A stretch of 64,000 nt of DNA from Mesorhizobium sp. J8 (GCF_016591715.1 NZ_AP024109.1:1674001-1738000); one strand, 5' to 3'; numbered from the stretch's first letter, positions 52,363-61,069 are shown. The notes: generated by a model from the sequence alone, not told the origin. Numbers and translations are program-made.

Positions 52363-52856
52363 GCGCAAAAACAGAACGACCTCGCGCATTCACCGGCCGG
52401 CACATGTTTTTCATCGTCTTGGCCTTTTTCGGCGTGGTCGTCAGCGTCGATGCGCTGATGGCGATGCTTGCCAATACAAGCTGGACCGGCCTCGTCGCCG
52501 AAAACACCTATGTGGCGAGCCAGGAATTCAACAAGAACGCGGAGGAGGGCCGGGCTCAGGCGGCACTTGGCTGGAAGAGCCGCTTGACCATTGCCGGTGG
52601 CGAGGTGCGCTACAGCCTCGCCGATGCGGCTGGCAGGCCCATCGCATTGCATGGCGTCAAGGTGCTCTTTCGTCATCCCGCCTACGAAGCTGAAGACCGG
52701 TCCATTACCTTGGCTCTTGCCTCCGGCCAGGAATATGTGGCCCGACATACGCCCCGCAATGGCGTCTGGATCATTGAGGTGGACGCGGACGCAGATCTCG
52801 CGAAGCCCTATCGGGAAGTTCGCCGTGTCATCATTTCCAATGGGGCCTTGCAATGA
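52359..52856 (+). CDS. fixH: Oxidase-assembly membrane protein FixH
   Basis: 165 residues. One N-terminal TM (HMFFIVLAFFGVVVSVDALMA) with the typical YVASQEFN segment after it, then a periplasmic domain. Works with FixG and FixI. GTG overlaps fixG by GTGA; its stop overlaps fixI. Confidence 0.95.
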   Translation: MSAKTERPRAFTGRHMFFIVLAFFGVVVSVDALMAMLANTSWTGLVAENTYVASQEFNKNAEEGRAQAALGWKSRLTIAGGEVRYSLADAAGRPIALHGVKVLFRHPAYEAEDRSITLALASGQEYVARHTPRNGVWIIEVDADADLAKPYREVRRVIISNGALQ

Positions 52857-55126
52857 GTTGCTGTGCACCCGGCGCCGAGATGGATACTGGCAGAGTGAAG
52901 CCAGACCTGCCCTCAGATCAGGAAATCAGGCTGGCGAGCCGCCGTCTTGGCAACGGCATCATTCAGACTGACCTGACGGTCCCGACGGTCCACTGCGGTG
53001 CCTGCATCCGGGCGATCGAGACGGCACTTGCAGATCTCGACCGCGTCGAGACGGCCCGCGTCAACCTATCGACGAAACGGGTGTCGGTGCGATGGCGCGA
53101 AGGCGAGGCGCCGCCGATCGTAGCCACGCTCGAAGGACTGGGCTATGCGGCGCATCTGTTCGACCCCGACGGCGACGAAAAGGACGGGACACTGTTGCAA
53201 CTGGTCCGAGCAGTCGCGGTCGCAGGCTTCGCGGCGGGCAATATCATGCTGCTCTCGGTCTCTGTCTGGTCGGGCGCTGAAGGGGCAACCCGCGATCTGT
53301 TCCACTGGGTCTCTGCGCTGATCGCCATCCCGGCGCTTGCATTCGCCGGCGGCATCTTCTTCCAGCCGGGCTGGAATGCGCTGCGACATGGTCGCATGAA
53401 CATGGACGTCCCGATCGCCGTCGGAGTTTCGCTCGCTTACGCGATGAGCCTTTACGAGACAGTCAATCATGGCGAGCACGCCTATTTCGACGCGTCGGTA
53501 TCGTTGCTGTTCTTTCTGCTGATCGGCCGGACGCTGGACCACGTGATGCGCGAGCGGGCCCGAACCGCGGTCAAGGGCCTGTCGCGGCTTGCTGCCCGCG
53601 GCGCCACGGTGCTGCGCGAGGACGGTGCACGCGACTATCTGCCGGTCGACGAGATCGAACCGGGCATGCGTGTGTTGGTCGCCGCTGGCCAACGGATACC
53701 CCTCGACGGCACGGTCGTCCGGGGCTCATCGGATCTCGATTGCTCACTGGTCTCGGGCGAGAGCACACCACGAAATGCCGAGGCGGGAGAGATGGTCCAG
53801 GCCGGTATGCTCAACCTGACCGGCCCGCTGACCGTCGAGGCGACTGCAGCCGCCAAGGATTCCTTCCTGGCGGAAATGGTCCGTCTGCTGGAGGCCGCCG
53901 AGGGCGGCCGCGCCCACTACCGCCAGATCGCCGACCGCGTCGCCGCGCTTTATGCGCCAGTGGTACACCTGACGGCGTTCGCGACGTTTCTTGGTTGGAT
54001 GGCCGCAAGCGGGGACTGGCACAGGACGATGACGATCGCCATCGCCGTGCTGATCATCACCTGTCCCTGCGCGCTTGGGCTTGCGGTGCCGATCGTCCAG
54101 GTCGTCGCCGCGCGAAGACTGTTCGACAACGGCATCATGGTCAAGGATGGGTCGGCTCTTGAGCGCTTGGCGGCGGTCGACACGGCTGTGTTCGACAAGA
54201 CGGGCACTCTGACGCTGGGAAAGCCCCGGCTCGTCAACAGGTCATCCATCGATCCGGCTATGCTGGCCATCGCCGCCGCGATAGGCGCGCATTCCCGTCA
54301 TCCGCTTTCGCAGGCAATCAGCGGCCTGGCGAGCCCGGCCGGACTACCGACATTCAATGACGTGAGAGAGCATCCGGGTTTCGGCATCGAAGCGACAGCC
54401 GCGGGCAACACCTGGCGCCTGGGCCGGCGGGGATGGGCCGGGTGCAAGGGTCAGACCGGCGCCGAAGGCAAAGCAGGCGCAACAGTGCTGACCCGAAACG
54501 AAAGGATCGTCGCATCCTTTGAATTCGAGGACGCCTTGCGGGCGGATGCGGACACGGCCATTGCGCAGTTGAAACATGCCGGGTTGACGGTGGAAATGTT
54601 GTCCGGCGATACGGCCGTGGCATGCGCCGAGGTCGCCGGCGCGCTACAGCTTGACCGTTTTAGCCCCGCTCTCGTTCCGTCAGGAAAGGTCGAGCGGATC
54701 ATGCGGCTGACCAATGACGGTCACCGGGTCCTCATGGTCGGCGATGGTCTGAACGACACGCCCGCCCTGGGCGCGGCACATGTCTCGATCGCCCCGGCCA
54801 CCGCCGCCGACATTGGCCGCAATGCCGCGGATTTCGTATTCCTTCGCGAGAGCCTGCAGGCGGTACCCCTTGCCTTGGACGTCTCGCGGAAGGCCCGGCA
54901 ATTGGTCCGCCAGAACATCGCTATCGCAACCGTCTACAACGCCATAGCCGTGCCGATCGCCATCCTTGGACAGGTCACTCCGCTGATCGCGTCCATCGCC
55001 ATGTCCGCCTCGTCGTTGCTTGTCATTGGAAATGCGCTACGCCTGCAAGGCTTTGCAGGTAGCGAGGTCACGACGACTGTTTCGTCAACGGGCTCAGGCA
55101 TTCGCGCACCAGTGCAGCCGTCATGA
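52853..55126 (+). CDS. fixI: Copper-exporting P1B-type ATPase FixI (CcoI)
   Basis: 757 residues. An HMA domain with VHCGACIRAIE, eight TM helices, the CPC metal site (ITCPCALGLAVP), phosphorylation site DKTGTLT, and MVGDGLNDTPALGAA. Moves copper to the periplasmic side for cbb3 assembly. Overlaps fixH and fixS by 4 bp each. Confidence 0.97.
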   Translation: MSCCAPGAEMDTGRVKPDLPSDQEIRLASRRLGNGIIQTDLTVPTVHCGACIRAIETALADLDRVETARVNLSTKRVSVRWREGEAPPIVATLEGLGYAAHLFDPDGDEKDGTLLQLVRAVAVAGFAAGNIMLLSVSVWSGAEGATRDLFHWVSALIAIPALAFAGGIFFQPGWNALRHGRMNMDVPIAVGVSLAYAMSLYETVNHGEHAYFDASVSLLFFLLIGRTLDHVMRERARTAVKGLSRLAARGATVLREDGARDYLPVDEIEPGMRVLVAAGQRIPLDGTVVRGSSDLDCSLVSGESTPRNAEAGEMVQAGMLNLTGPLTVEATAAAKDSFLAEMVRLLEAAEGGRAHYRQIADRVAALYAPVVHLTAFATFLGWMAASGDWHRTMTIAIAVLIITCPCALGLAVPIVQVVAARRLFDNGIMVKDGSALERLAAVDTAVFDKTGTLTLGKPRLVNRSSIDPAMLAIAAAIGAHSRHPLSQAISGLASPAGLPTFNDVREHPGFGIEATAAGNTWRLGRRGWAGCKGQTGAEGKAGATVLTRNERIVASFEFEDALRADADTAIAQLKHAGLTVEMLSGDTAVACAEVAGALQLDRFSPALVPSGKVERIMRLTNDGHRVLMVGDGLNDTPALGAAHVSIAPATAADIGRNAADFVFLRESLQAVPLALDVSRKARQLVRQNIAIATVYNAIAVPIAILGQVTPLIASIAMSASSLLVIGNALRLQGFAGSEVTTTVSSTGSGIRAPVQPS

Positions 55127-55278
55127 CGATGCTCGCCTACCTGATACCGGCAGCTCTGTTCCTTGGCGCGCTTGGGCTGTCCGGCTTTCTGTGGGCTTTG
55201 AGCAGTGGTCAATATGAGGATCTTCAAGGGGCAGCTGAGCGGATCCTCATCGACTGCGACGACGATCCGGAATGCTGA
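55123..55278 (+). CDS. fixS: Oxidase maturation protein FixS
   Basis: 51 residues: one TM helix (LAYLIPAALFLGALGLSGFLW), then SGQYEDLQGAAERIL and an acidic tail, the standard FixS/CcoS layout. ATG 55123 overlaps fixI by ATGA. Confidence 0.95.
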   Translation: MTMLAYLIPAALFLGALGLSGFLWALSSGQYEDLQGAAERILIDCDDDPEC

Positions 55279-55379
55279 CTCGATCCCGCCCGCGCCTGCC
55301 GGCTTTGCTCTGGCTGATCCAGATCAAGGCTATCTGCTCACCGGCAAGTTACCTCCACCAATGTCTCAAGGGAGAAAGC

Positions 55380-55655
55380 ATGTCTAACGCACAGTTTGGT
55401 CGGCATCGTCAGCGAACCGCCGGGATGAGAAGCCCGCTTGCTTGCTGGCTGGCTGGCCGGATTGGCGCAGACAAGGGCTCGCCCTATCGGCTGCGTTCCC
55501 GGCTGCATCCCTCGTTGCGGATTTCTGCGGATTTTCATGCCCAGCGGCTTGAGGCGATACGGCGCGTACTGGTGGCAAGGGTGATCGCTCCACGGCTTGT
55601 GGCTCAATTCAACCAGCATCTCACGCAGATGGCCGACGCGATGGCGGCGCGCTGA
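55380..55655 (+). CDS. Hypothetical basic protein after fixS
   Basis: 91 residues with many Arg and His. No TM segment or known motif. The C-terminal half (AQRLEAIRRVLVARVIAPRLVAQFNQHLTQM) is predicted helical and amphipathic. ATG 55380 follows GGGAG by 6 bases and its stop overlaps the next gene's ATG, so it is probably translated in the fix transcript. Function unknown; a role next to the UbiM-like gene is possible. Confidence 0.65.
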   Translation: MSNAQFGRHRQRTAGMRSPLACWLAGRIGADKGSPYRLRSRLHPSLRISADFHAQRLEAIRRVLVARVIAPRLVAQFNQHLTQMADAMAAR

Positions 55656-56836
55656 TGGCCGACTGCGACGATAGTTTCGACATCATTGTCGCAGGAGCCG
55701 GTCCGGTCGGACTTTCCTTCGCTGCAACGCTTGCAAAGAGCGATCTCAAAGTCGCGGTGGTTGAACAGCAGACTTTAGAAGCGCTGGCGAATCCGCCTTT
55801 TGATGGTCGCGAGATCGCGCTGACCTATGCCTCGATCAGGATCCTTCGCGAGCTCGGCGCCTGGGACGCCATCTCCGCTTGTCACAAATCACCCCTACAT
55901 GGCGCGCGCGTGCTCAACGGATCGAGCCCTTTCGCTCTGTGTTTCGATCCTCCAAGAGGATCTGCAGAACCGCTCGGATATCTGGTCCCAAATTGTCGGA
56001 TCCGCGACGCCCTGTTCAAGATCGTCCGCTTGAACGACCGTGCCCAGCTGCTATGCGGCCACTCGGTCGTTGGTGTAACCAACAGCCACAAAGGAGTGGT
56101 CATAGAGCTTTCCGACGGCAGGCGGTTGGGCGCTCGGCTTCTCGTTGCAGCGGATTCGCGGCTATCGCGCACGCGCGACCTGCTAGGTATCGCGGCCGAT
56201 ATCAATCGGCTTGGCAGCTCGATGTTGATTTGCCGGGTGAGGCACGAGCGCGCGCATCACCAGGTCGCAATCGAATGGTTCGATCACCATCAGACGATAG
56301 CTATGTTGCCGTTGATGGAAGGCGTGTCGTCGCTGCTTCTCACATTGCGCGCAAACGAGGCCAATAGACTTCTCGCTTTCGAAGACGATCTGTTCCTGAT
56401 GGAATTGACGGATAGGTGTCGAAAGCGGCTCGGAAAAATGACCCTGGCAAGCACCCGCCATGCCTATCCGCTGGTGACGACCTGGGCGCACAGGTTTTGG
56501 GCCCCGAGCGCCGCACTCATCGGCGACGCTGCCATTGGCATGCACCCGGTAACTGCGCATGGCTTCAACATCGGCCTCAGCGGCCAGAATCGACTCGCCC
56601 GCAGAATCCTGACCGCGCATCGCGACTGTCGCGACATTGCCGATCCCGAACTCCTCCGCAGATACGAAGGCTGCCTCAGGCTGTCAGCGGCACCGCTCTA
56701 TCATGCTACAAACCTAATCGTCGGACTCTATTCAGGCGAGCACGCAGCGGCACGGCTTGCAAGGCATGTGGGGCTTCGATTTGCTCAACATTTCCCCTTT
56801 GTCCGCTATGGCATCTCGGCCATGCTTAGGCGGTGA
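55655..56836 (+). CDS. UbiH/UbiM-family FAD hydroxylase
   Basis: 393-residue class A flavoprotein monooxygenase. Seen: FDIIVAGAGPVGLSFAATLA (Rossmann), DGREIALTYASIRILRELGAW, LVAADSRLSRTRDLLGI (DG-type) and ALIGDAAIGMHPVTAHGFNIGLSG (GD motif). Most like UbiM, which hydroxylates the ubiquinone ring at several positions. Positioned at the end of the fix block, so it may keep ubiquinone synthesis going at low O2. The UbiM assignment is from recalled sequence. Confidence 0.78.
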   Translation: MADCDDSFDIIVAGAGPVGLSFAATLAKSDLKVAVVEQQTLEALANPPFDGREIALTYASIRILRELGAWDAISACHKSPLHGARVLNGSSPFALCFDPPRGSAEPLGYLVPNCRIRDALFKIVRLNDRAQLLCGHSVVGVTNSHKGVVIELSDGRRLGARLLVAADSRLSRTRDLLGIAADINRLGSSMLICRVRHERAHHQVAIEWFDHHQTIAMLPLMEGVSSLLLTLRANEANRLLAFEDDLFLMELTDRCRKRLGKMTLASTRHAYPLVTTWAHRFWAPSAALIGDAAIGMHPVTAHGFNIGLSGQNRLARRILTAHRDCRDIADPELLRRYEGCLRLSAAPLYHATNLIVGLYSGEHAAARLARHVGLRFAQHFPFVRYGISAMLRR

Positions 56837-57152
56837 AACAGCTCATCACGAGCACGACGCCTTCGGGATCATTTCCCGCCGCTCGGCGGTGACGAAGCCG
56901 CCCGCGAGCCGAGCCCTTAACGGCGCTGAAGCGAGCGCCACTGCAGCGGAGGTCGCTACCGAACACCACCGCCCTATCGAGCCGCACCAGGTTTCTGGAC
57001 GTCACCATCGTGAGCCCCCGACTCGAGTTGCCCCCACCGGTTCCCCGCTACCGCAGCGGTGAGACACGACGCTTCAACCTCGGTTCGGCTTTGCATTTTC
57101 ACCTCGGTCTACGCAATTCGGACAGAGTCCGTTGCCTCTCCGACACGCCGTT
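56837..57152. other. No gene seen
   Basis: 316 bp between the UbiM-like gene and the NifA site at 57153. Small frames lack support. Confidence 0.45.
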
Positions 57153-57168
57153 TGTCAGCCTTCTGACA
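57153..57168 (+). promoter_or_regulatory. NifA upstream activator site
   Basis: TGTCAGCCTTCTGACA is TGT-N10-ACA with 6-bp perfect arms. Its centre is about 86 bp upstream of the start predicted from the sigma-54 promoter at 57221. Confidence 0.85.
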
Positions 57169-57220
57169 AGCATGTGCAACGCCGCTGGTGATTGAACAGG
57201 TTCTTGGCTGGTTTCCCGTT

Positions 57221-57236
57221 TGGTCCGGCAATTGCT
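57221..57236 (+). promoter_or_regulatory. Sigma-54 promoter before a short transcript and the omptin gene
   Basis: TGGTCCGGCAATTGCT keeps TGG, CG and TTGCT with GG-N10-GC spacing, two changes from consensus. With the NifA site at 57153 this is a complete NifA/RpoN promoter. Start near 57247. Confidence 0.75.
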
Positions 57237-57278
57237 TGGACAAAAGCAACCTATGTGGGCACGCACGAGCAGGAGCGC

Positions 57279-57446
57279 ATGACAGCCTCGCCAGTCAATC
57301 CAAACTACGGCGGCGCGTCCATCCGGCCAATATTTCTACCGCATCCGCGGCAAGGTCTGCGGTCCTCCGACATCTCTGTTGAGCCGTGCCTGCCAGATCG
57401 TCGCTCACCTGGCCGAAAAGAGGACTATTCCCTGCGCTCGCCGTGA
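57279..57446 (+). CDS. Possible small ORF in the NifA-driven transcript
   Basis: 55 codons from ATG 57279 with AGGAG 3 bases upstream (short spacing). Sequence begins MTASPVNPNYGGASIRPIF. No family or signal peptide. The transcript could equally be a small RNA. Confidence 0.3.
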   Translation: MTASPVNPNYGGASIRPIFLPHPRQGLRSSDISVEPCLPDRRSPGRKEDYSLRSP

Positions 57447-57552
57447 CCGCAAACCGGTTGGCCGATGCCAGGCATACTCGCATCGCGCCCATGCACGGCG
57501 TTCACGATCCCATATTTTTGTGAAACGAAGGACAACGACATGCTGCTTTCTC

Positions 57553-57585
57553 AAGAGCCCGTGAGTGGTGGAACACGGGCTTTTT
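57553..57585 (+). terminator. Intrinsic terminator before the omptin gene
   Basis: AGCCCGTG (57556-57563) pairs with CACGGGCT (57574-57581) around a 10-base loop and is followed by TTTT. It would end a transcript of about 340 nt from the NifA promoter. An ATG with a good AAGGA signal lies at 57540, in frame with the omptin gene, just before the hairpin. Confidence 0.75.
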
Positions 57586-57641
57586 CGCAACGGCGAGGCG
57601 CACCCAATCGGACAACAGCAGCGGCCCGCGGTTCAGGGGCG

Positions 57642-58655
57642 ATGAAGTCAAGCTCCCGTATCGATGTGCCGGATGAAAAAGCCCGTGATCGTGCAAGGCG
57701 CGTCACCTTCAAGGCCCTCACCACTTCTTGTGTCTTGTTGTCGGCGCCATCGTTCGCTGCGGACGGGAGAGGCCCATTTTATTTCGACAACGGGAACATC
57801 GCGGCTTTCGGCGAAATCGGTCTGGCCGATATCAGAGCCCAGAAATTTGTCTACTGGAACCACGACGACTGGCACCATCACAAGGTCAGCCAGCTGGATT
57901 GGAAGAGCATAGAGGTTACTCTGCTGACGTTTGGGGTGAACGCACGTATCGATAAGGAATGGAGTTTAAAGAGCAGATTTGATGTCGGTATTGGCGGCGA
58001 CGGGCACCTGCTCGATCGCGATTGGGCCAGCAAGCTCCATGACAGCTGGAGCGGCCGCGCGGTTCTGCCCGACACCGACCTCGATCACTATTTCGCCGGT
58101 TCGATCGAGGTTGACCGGATCGTCGCCAGCAATGACACAGGCAGTCTCGCGCTCGGTGCCGGCATGCGCTATACCGACGTCAAGTGGACAGCCTATGGGG
58201 GATACGGCACCGAATCGAGCGGCGATCCGCTCTTTCGCGACCTCCACCCGATCTGGGCGGGGGACCATAAAGTCATCACCAATCGGCAAAAAATTCCGGT
58301 TGGTTTCGTGAGCCTGAGCGGCGAACAAGTCCTCGGCGACCTTAGCATCAGTGGCGGCGTTCGAGCTGGCCTGAGCATCGGCTTCGAGGGCATAGACGAC
58401 CACTGGGGAGAACATCGCTTTTCCGACGATCTGTACACAGCGCCGACGATGGGAGCCGATATCGCCGTCAGTTACGCAGTAACGCCATGTGCCTCGCTCT
58501 ATCTGCGCGGGTCCTTCGATCGGGTGTTTCACACCGGCGGCGACGGACAAAGCTTCGACACTGCCAAGGGGCAGATCGAAGGTAGGTTCAAAGATGCTGT
58601 CGGGGCGACGTTCCAAGCCATGTCCGTCTCCTTTGGTTTGAAGGCCACCTTTTGA
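57642..58655 (+). CDS. Omptin-family outer-membrane protease
   Basis: 337 residues. Long n-region, then a signal peptide (FKALTTSCVLLSAPSFAADG). Mature part is a ten-strand-type barrel. Omptin catalytic groups are present: Asp125 and Asp127 (LLDRDW), the PDTDLDHYF segment, and Asp252-Asp253-His254 (GIDDHW), matching the Asp83/Asp85 and Asp210/His212 pairs of OmpT. Ends GLKATF. ATG 57642 has AGGGG close by; ATG 57540 has a better SD but would add an odd 34-residue extension. Cleaves peptides between basic residues in known members; in a nodule it might degrade antimicrobial plant peptides. That role is inference. Confidence 0.82.
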   Translation: MKSSSRIDVPDEKARDRARRVTFKALTTSCVLLSAPSFAADGRGPFYFDNGNIAAFGEIGLADIRAQKFVYWNHDDWHHHKVSQLDWKSIEVTLLTFGVNARIDKEWSLKSRFDVGIGGDGHLLDRDWASKLHDSWSGRAVLPDTDLDHYFAGSIEVDRIVASNDTGSLALGAGMRYTDVKWTAYGGYGTESSGDPLFRDLHPIWAGDHKVITNRQKIPVGFVSLSGEQVLGDLSISGGVRAGLSIGFEGIDDHWGEHRFSDDLYTAPTMGADIAVSYAVTPCASLYLRGSFDRVFHTGGDGQSFDTAKGQIEGRFKDAVGATFQAMSVSFGLKATF

Positions 58656-59216
58656 GTATGCTGAGATGCACCCTTGCCGAAGCGCCGGAAGAGCCGAGAC
58701 TGCCATGGGCACTCGATTGCTTCCAGCCAATGCCTGAGCCGAAGCGGCACGCTCGCCGAGCGACGTGTGCGCGATCTCTGGGCGCCGGCGCGGTTACGCC
58801 GTTGATTGTCGGGCGGTGTTTATCCATGATCGCGCCAGCGCCGACGGCGTTGCCAAAGCCCGCTGCCGACATTCGATGACAGCAGGATCGTTCACAAGAG
58901 GCTGTTGAATTGCGGCCACGCTTCACATAGCTCCGGCTGCAATCGGGGATGGTGTCTGGCGGGCCGATAAGGTGGCCCACAGCAACAAACCGCACTTCAT
59001 TGCGAGGCCCCGCGGTTCCGGGGCGCTGCAAAGTTCGGATTTGCCGTAATATGCGGCGCGGACATAACCCGCCCGGATCTTCATCGGCAGCGCGCTTCGC
59101 TGGGCGAACTCAGGACAGCGAAGCCGCCAGATCTTCGAAACACTCGAGATGGGGGCTCGAGTCCTCGTCCAAGACGCCATTTTCGGGCGGCAATTCCCTG
59201 GCAAGCCTTTAATGGA
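58656..59216. other. No convincing gene
   Basis: 560 bp. A minus-strand piece (ENGVLDEDSSPHLECFEDLA, ending in a stop at about 59120) looks like a decayed C-terminus, but its family is not recognised. Confidence 0.4.
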
Positions 59217-59543
59217 TCATGCTGCACGTCTCTTAGCTGCGTCATCCTCGTCGCCCCACTGGAGCCGGCCGGGCCTCCCGACCGCCGGTTCGATAATGAT
59301 GATCGCCTCTGGAGAATGGTTCTTGTTGTCGAGCGCGGCAGTCTCCACCGACTTGCCGTGTTCTACCTTTTGCCAATGGCCGGGACGCGGCCGAGCGATC
59401 TCGTGAGCATCGCAGGCCTGCGCGACATGTTGATCTCTGACGCCATACAGCCTTGCGATCTCGGTCATCGGTTTCGACCAGACCAACTCATGAAGCTCGG
59501 CACGCGTCATTCTCAGCACGTTTCTTCCTCTCGTATCAGTCAT
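59217..59543 (-). CDS. Short HTH-type hypothetical protein, probably truncated
   Basis: 108 residues. MTRAELHELVWSKPMTEIAR, then LYGVRDQHVAQACDAHEIARPRPGHW, resembles the N-terminal HTH-like part of larger uncharacterised bacterial proteins (LTREELYELVWSxPMTKLAxxxGVSD...PRPPRGYWAK). Such proteins are usually more than twice as long, so this copy appears cut short. ATG 59543 is a plausible start. Confidence 0.55.
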   Translation of the reverse strand: MTDTRGRNVLRMTRAELHELVWSKPMTEIARLYGVRDQHVAQACDAHEIARPRPGHWQKVEHGKSVETAALDNKNHSPEAIIIIEPAVGRPGRLQWGDEDDAAKRRAA

Positions 59544-60104
59544 CAGGATGCCAGCCTGCCTGTCGGCATGGCTATATGCTCCCCTGCCTTAACTGCACCA
59601 TATGAAGATTTTGTGGGTGCGCTCGGTCGCACCATCTATCCGTCAGCCTATCGATGTTCTCGTCGCATAGCGAAGCATGCCATCCTATGGATGAAGCGTG
59701 GGGAAAACAGAAATTGCCCGGTTATCATGTTTCCGGCGCGGAAGCTTCCGACCGATTGCGAGAGCCGAATTGCTGAATTGAATTCGGGTATGTTCGCCCC
59801 CCGACATCTCTCCCTCGGGTCGAACCGCCCGTCGCGGCGCTGGTCCAATCCGAACCTTGCTTCAACGTGAGGGGCGTCGCTAATCCTCATGCAAACGCAT
59901 CAGAACCAAGAGTGCCCAGTTCGAACGCCGCCTGCAAATTTGCATGCCGAGCGCCTGAGACAATCTTTCAGTTAATCCTGCCGCCCGGACCTTGTGCTCC
60001 GAATGAGGCAGTTGTGACCCGCCGCGCAGTCTCTCGCGGCCGCGGCTGTGAATGACGGTATCGTGATTTCCTCGTTTGAAAAGCGTCACGGTCGATGCCG
60101 TGCG
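59544..60104. other. No gene seen
   Basis: 560 bp with only overlapping frames on both strands and no domains or repeats that I recognise. Confidence 0.4.
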
Positions 60105-60386
60105 TCAGCTAGCAAATAGTTCCTTGTAGCCGCTCGTCACCATCCAGTTCGCGCGGTCGAGATGACTGCGAAGGACCTTGCGGGCGCGTACCGGTTCAAG
60201 GACCGGGTCGATGCCAAGAATGAGCTCGGCCATCTCCTCTTCGCTGGCATTGTCGGCGCAAGCATCCAGAATCCTCAGGTAAATCGTGAAGTGCTGTCTG
60301 TCGTAGGCCGTGACGGTGTCAGACCAGGGGACCTCATCGCTCAGGGTTGAGCTCGCGGTCTCATCTTTTCCCGTCGATCGATTCAT
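60105..60386 (-). CDS. qseM: QseM-like anti-activator (DUF2285 fold)
   Basis: 93 residues from ATG 60386 (longer to TTG 60437, which falls inside the operators and is unlikely). The C-terminal 65 residues (RQHFTIYLRILDACADNASE, EPVRARKVLRSHLDRANWMV, TSGYKELF) align with the DUF2285 end of the FseA C-terminal ORF. In R7A, QseM binds TraR and FseA and blocks quorum-sensing-driven transfer. Divergent from qseC with two operators between. Identity is from fold, size and arrangement. Confidence 0.8.
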   Translation of the reverse strand: MNRSTGKDETASSTLSDEVPWSDTVTAYDRQHFTIYLRILDACADNASEEEMAELILGIDPVLEPVRARKVLRSHLDRANWMVTSGYKELFAS

Positions 60387-60430
60387 GCCTGCTGCGAACC
60401 TCGCCTGTTGAGCGGTGGATCCAATAACAT

Positions 60431-60445
60431 ATCCCAAAATGGGAT
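60431..60445. promoter_or_regulatory. QseC operator 1
   Basis: ATCCCAAAATGGGAT is a perfect 6-bp inverted repeat around AAA, in the qseM-qseC intergenic region on the qseM side. Confidence 0.75.
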
Positions 60446-60446
60446 T

Positions 60447-60461
60447 ATCCGAAACCGGGAT
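60447..60461. promoter_or_regulatory. QseC operator 2
   Basis: ATCCGAAACCGGGAT has the same ATCC...GGGAT layout as operator 1 with imperfect arms. The centres are 16 bp apart. Unequal affinity of the two sites is the basis of the R7A qseC/qseM switch. Confidence 0.7.
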
Positions 60462-60500
60462 TACTCGCTCAGCCGGTCTTTACCCGACCGGTTCGCCTAC

Positions 60501-60734
60501 ATGCCCAAATCCCTTCGATCGCCCCGCCACCAGCGGTTCCTGGCTCAACTGGTTTCGCTGCGTGCGGCCAAAGGTCTAACCCAGGCGCAGGTGGCTGAGA
60601 TGCTTGGTCGTCCACAATCCTTTGTGGCCAAGTATGAAGGAGGAGAACGGCGTCTGGATGTCATTGAGTTTCTCGACGTAGCTGCGGCGCTTGACGCTGA
60701 CCCCTGCAAGATTCTGTCCAGCCTGCGGTCCTAG
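60501..60734 (+). CDS. qseC: QseC-like XRE-family repressor
   Basis: 77 residues. HTH_XRE fold covers almost the whole protein: QRFLAQLVSLRAAKGLTQAQ, then VAEMLGRPQSFVAKYEGGER and RLDVIEFLDVAAALDADP. ATG 60501 has no visible SD, so translation may be weak or from a leaderless mRNA. Expected to bind the two adjacent operators and control both itself and qseM. Confidence 0.85.
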   Translation: MPKSLRSPRHQRFLAQLVSLRAAKGLTQAQVAEMLGRPQSFVAKYEGGERRLDVIEFLDVAAALDADPCKILSSLRS

Positions 60735-61069
60735 CCGGCACGCAAAGCCTGACGACATGCCGGGCGGGCAGAAGTCTGTCGTTCGGCAGACGCTTCATGC
60801 TGCCTTCGCAACGGCCTGATCGGCCTAAGAACGAGCGGATCACAGAACGCTTGAGCCATGCTCTATTGAGCAGGCCTTGCGCCAGACGGGCATTGAAGGT
60901 GACACGGAGTTGCTTGAATTCGCTCTCGCGAATCTCGCGCTCGAAGACAATTTAGGCGACCATGAACAAGCTTGGGGGAACCATCGGTCCAGACATCAAA
61001 CTCGGCTTCGATTGAGGTCTGAGTGTCAGAATTCGATGGTGATGTAGCCCTTCGCTCCCTCCTCGGCTT
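60735..61069. other. No intact gene
   Basis: 335 bp. A plus-strand piece reading GIEGDTELLEFALANLALED at about 60890 looks like the end of a small antitoxin-type protein but lacks a start. Confidence 0.35.

Noticed and set aside
58706..58724. TGGGCACTCGATTGCTT
   Set aside because: Either the -24 element or the spacing fits, not both; no gene follows.
60885..60970. Antitoxin-like tail ELLEFALANLALEDNLGD
   Set aside because: No start, no toxin partner, and the family could not be named with confidence.
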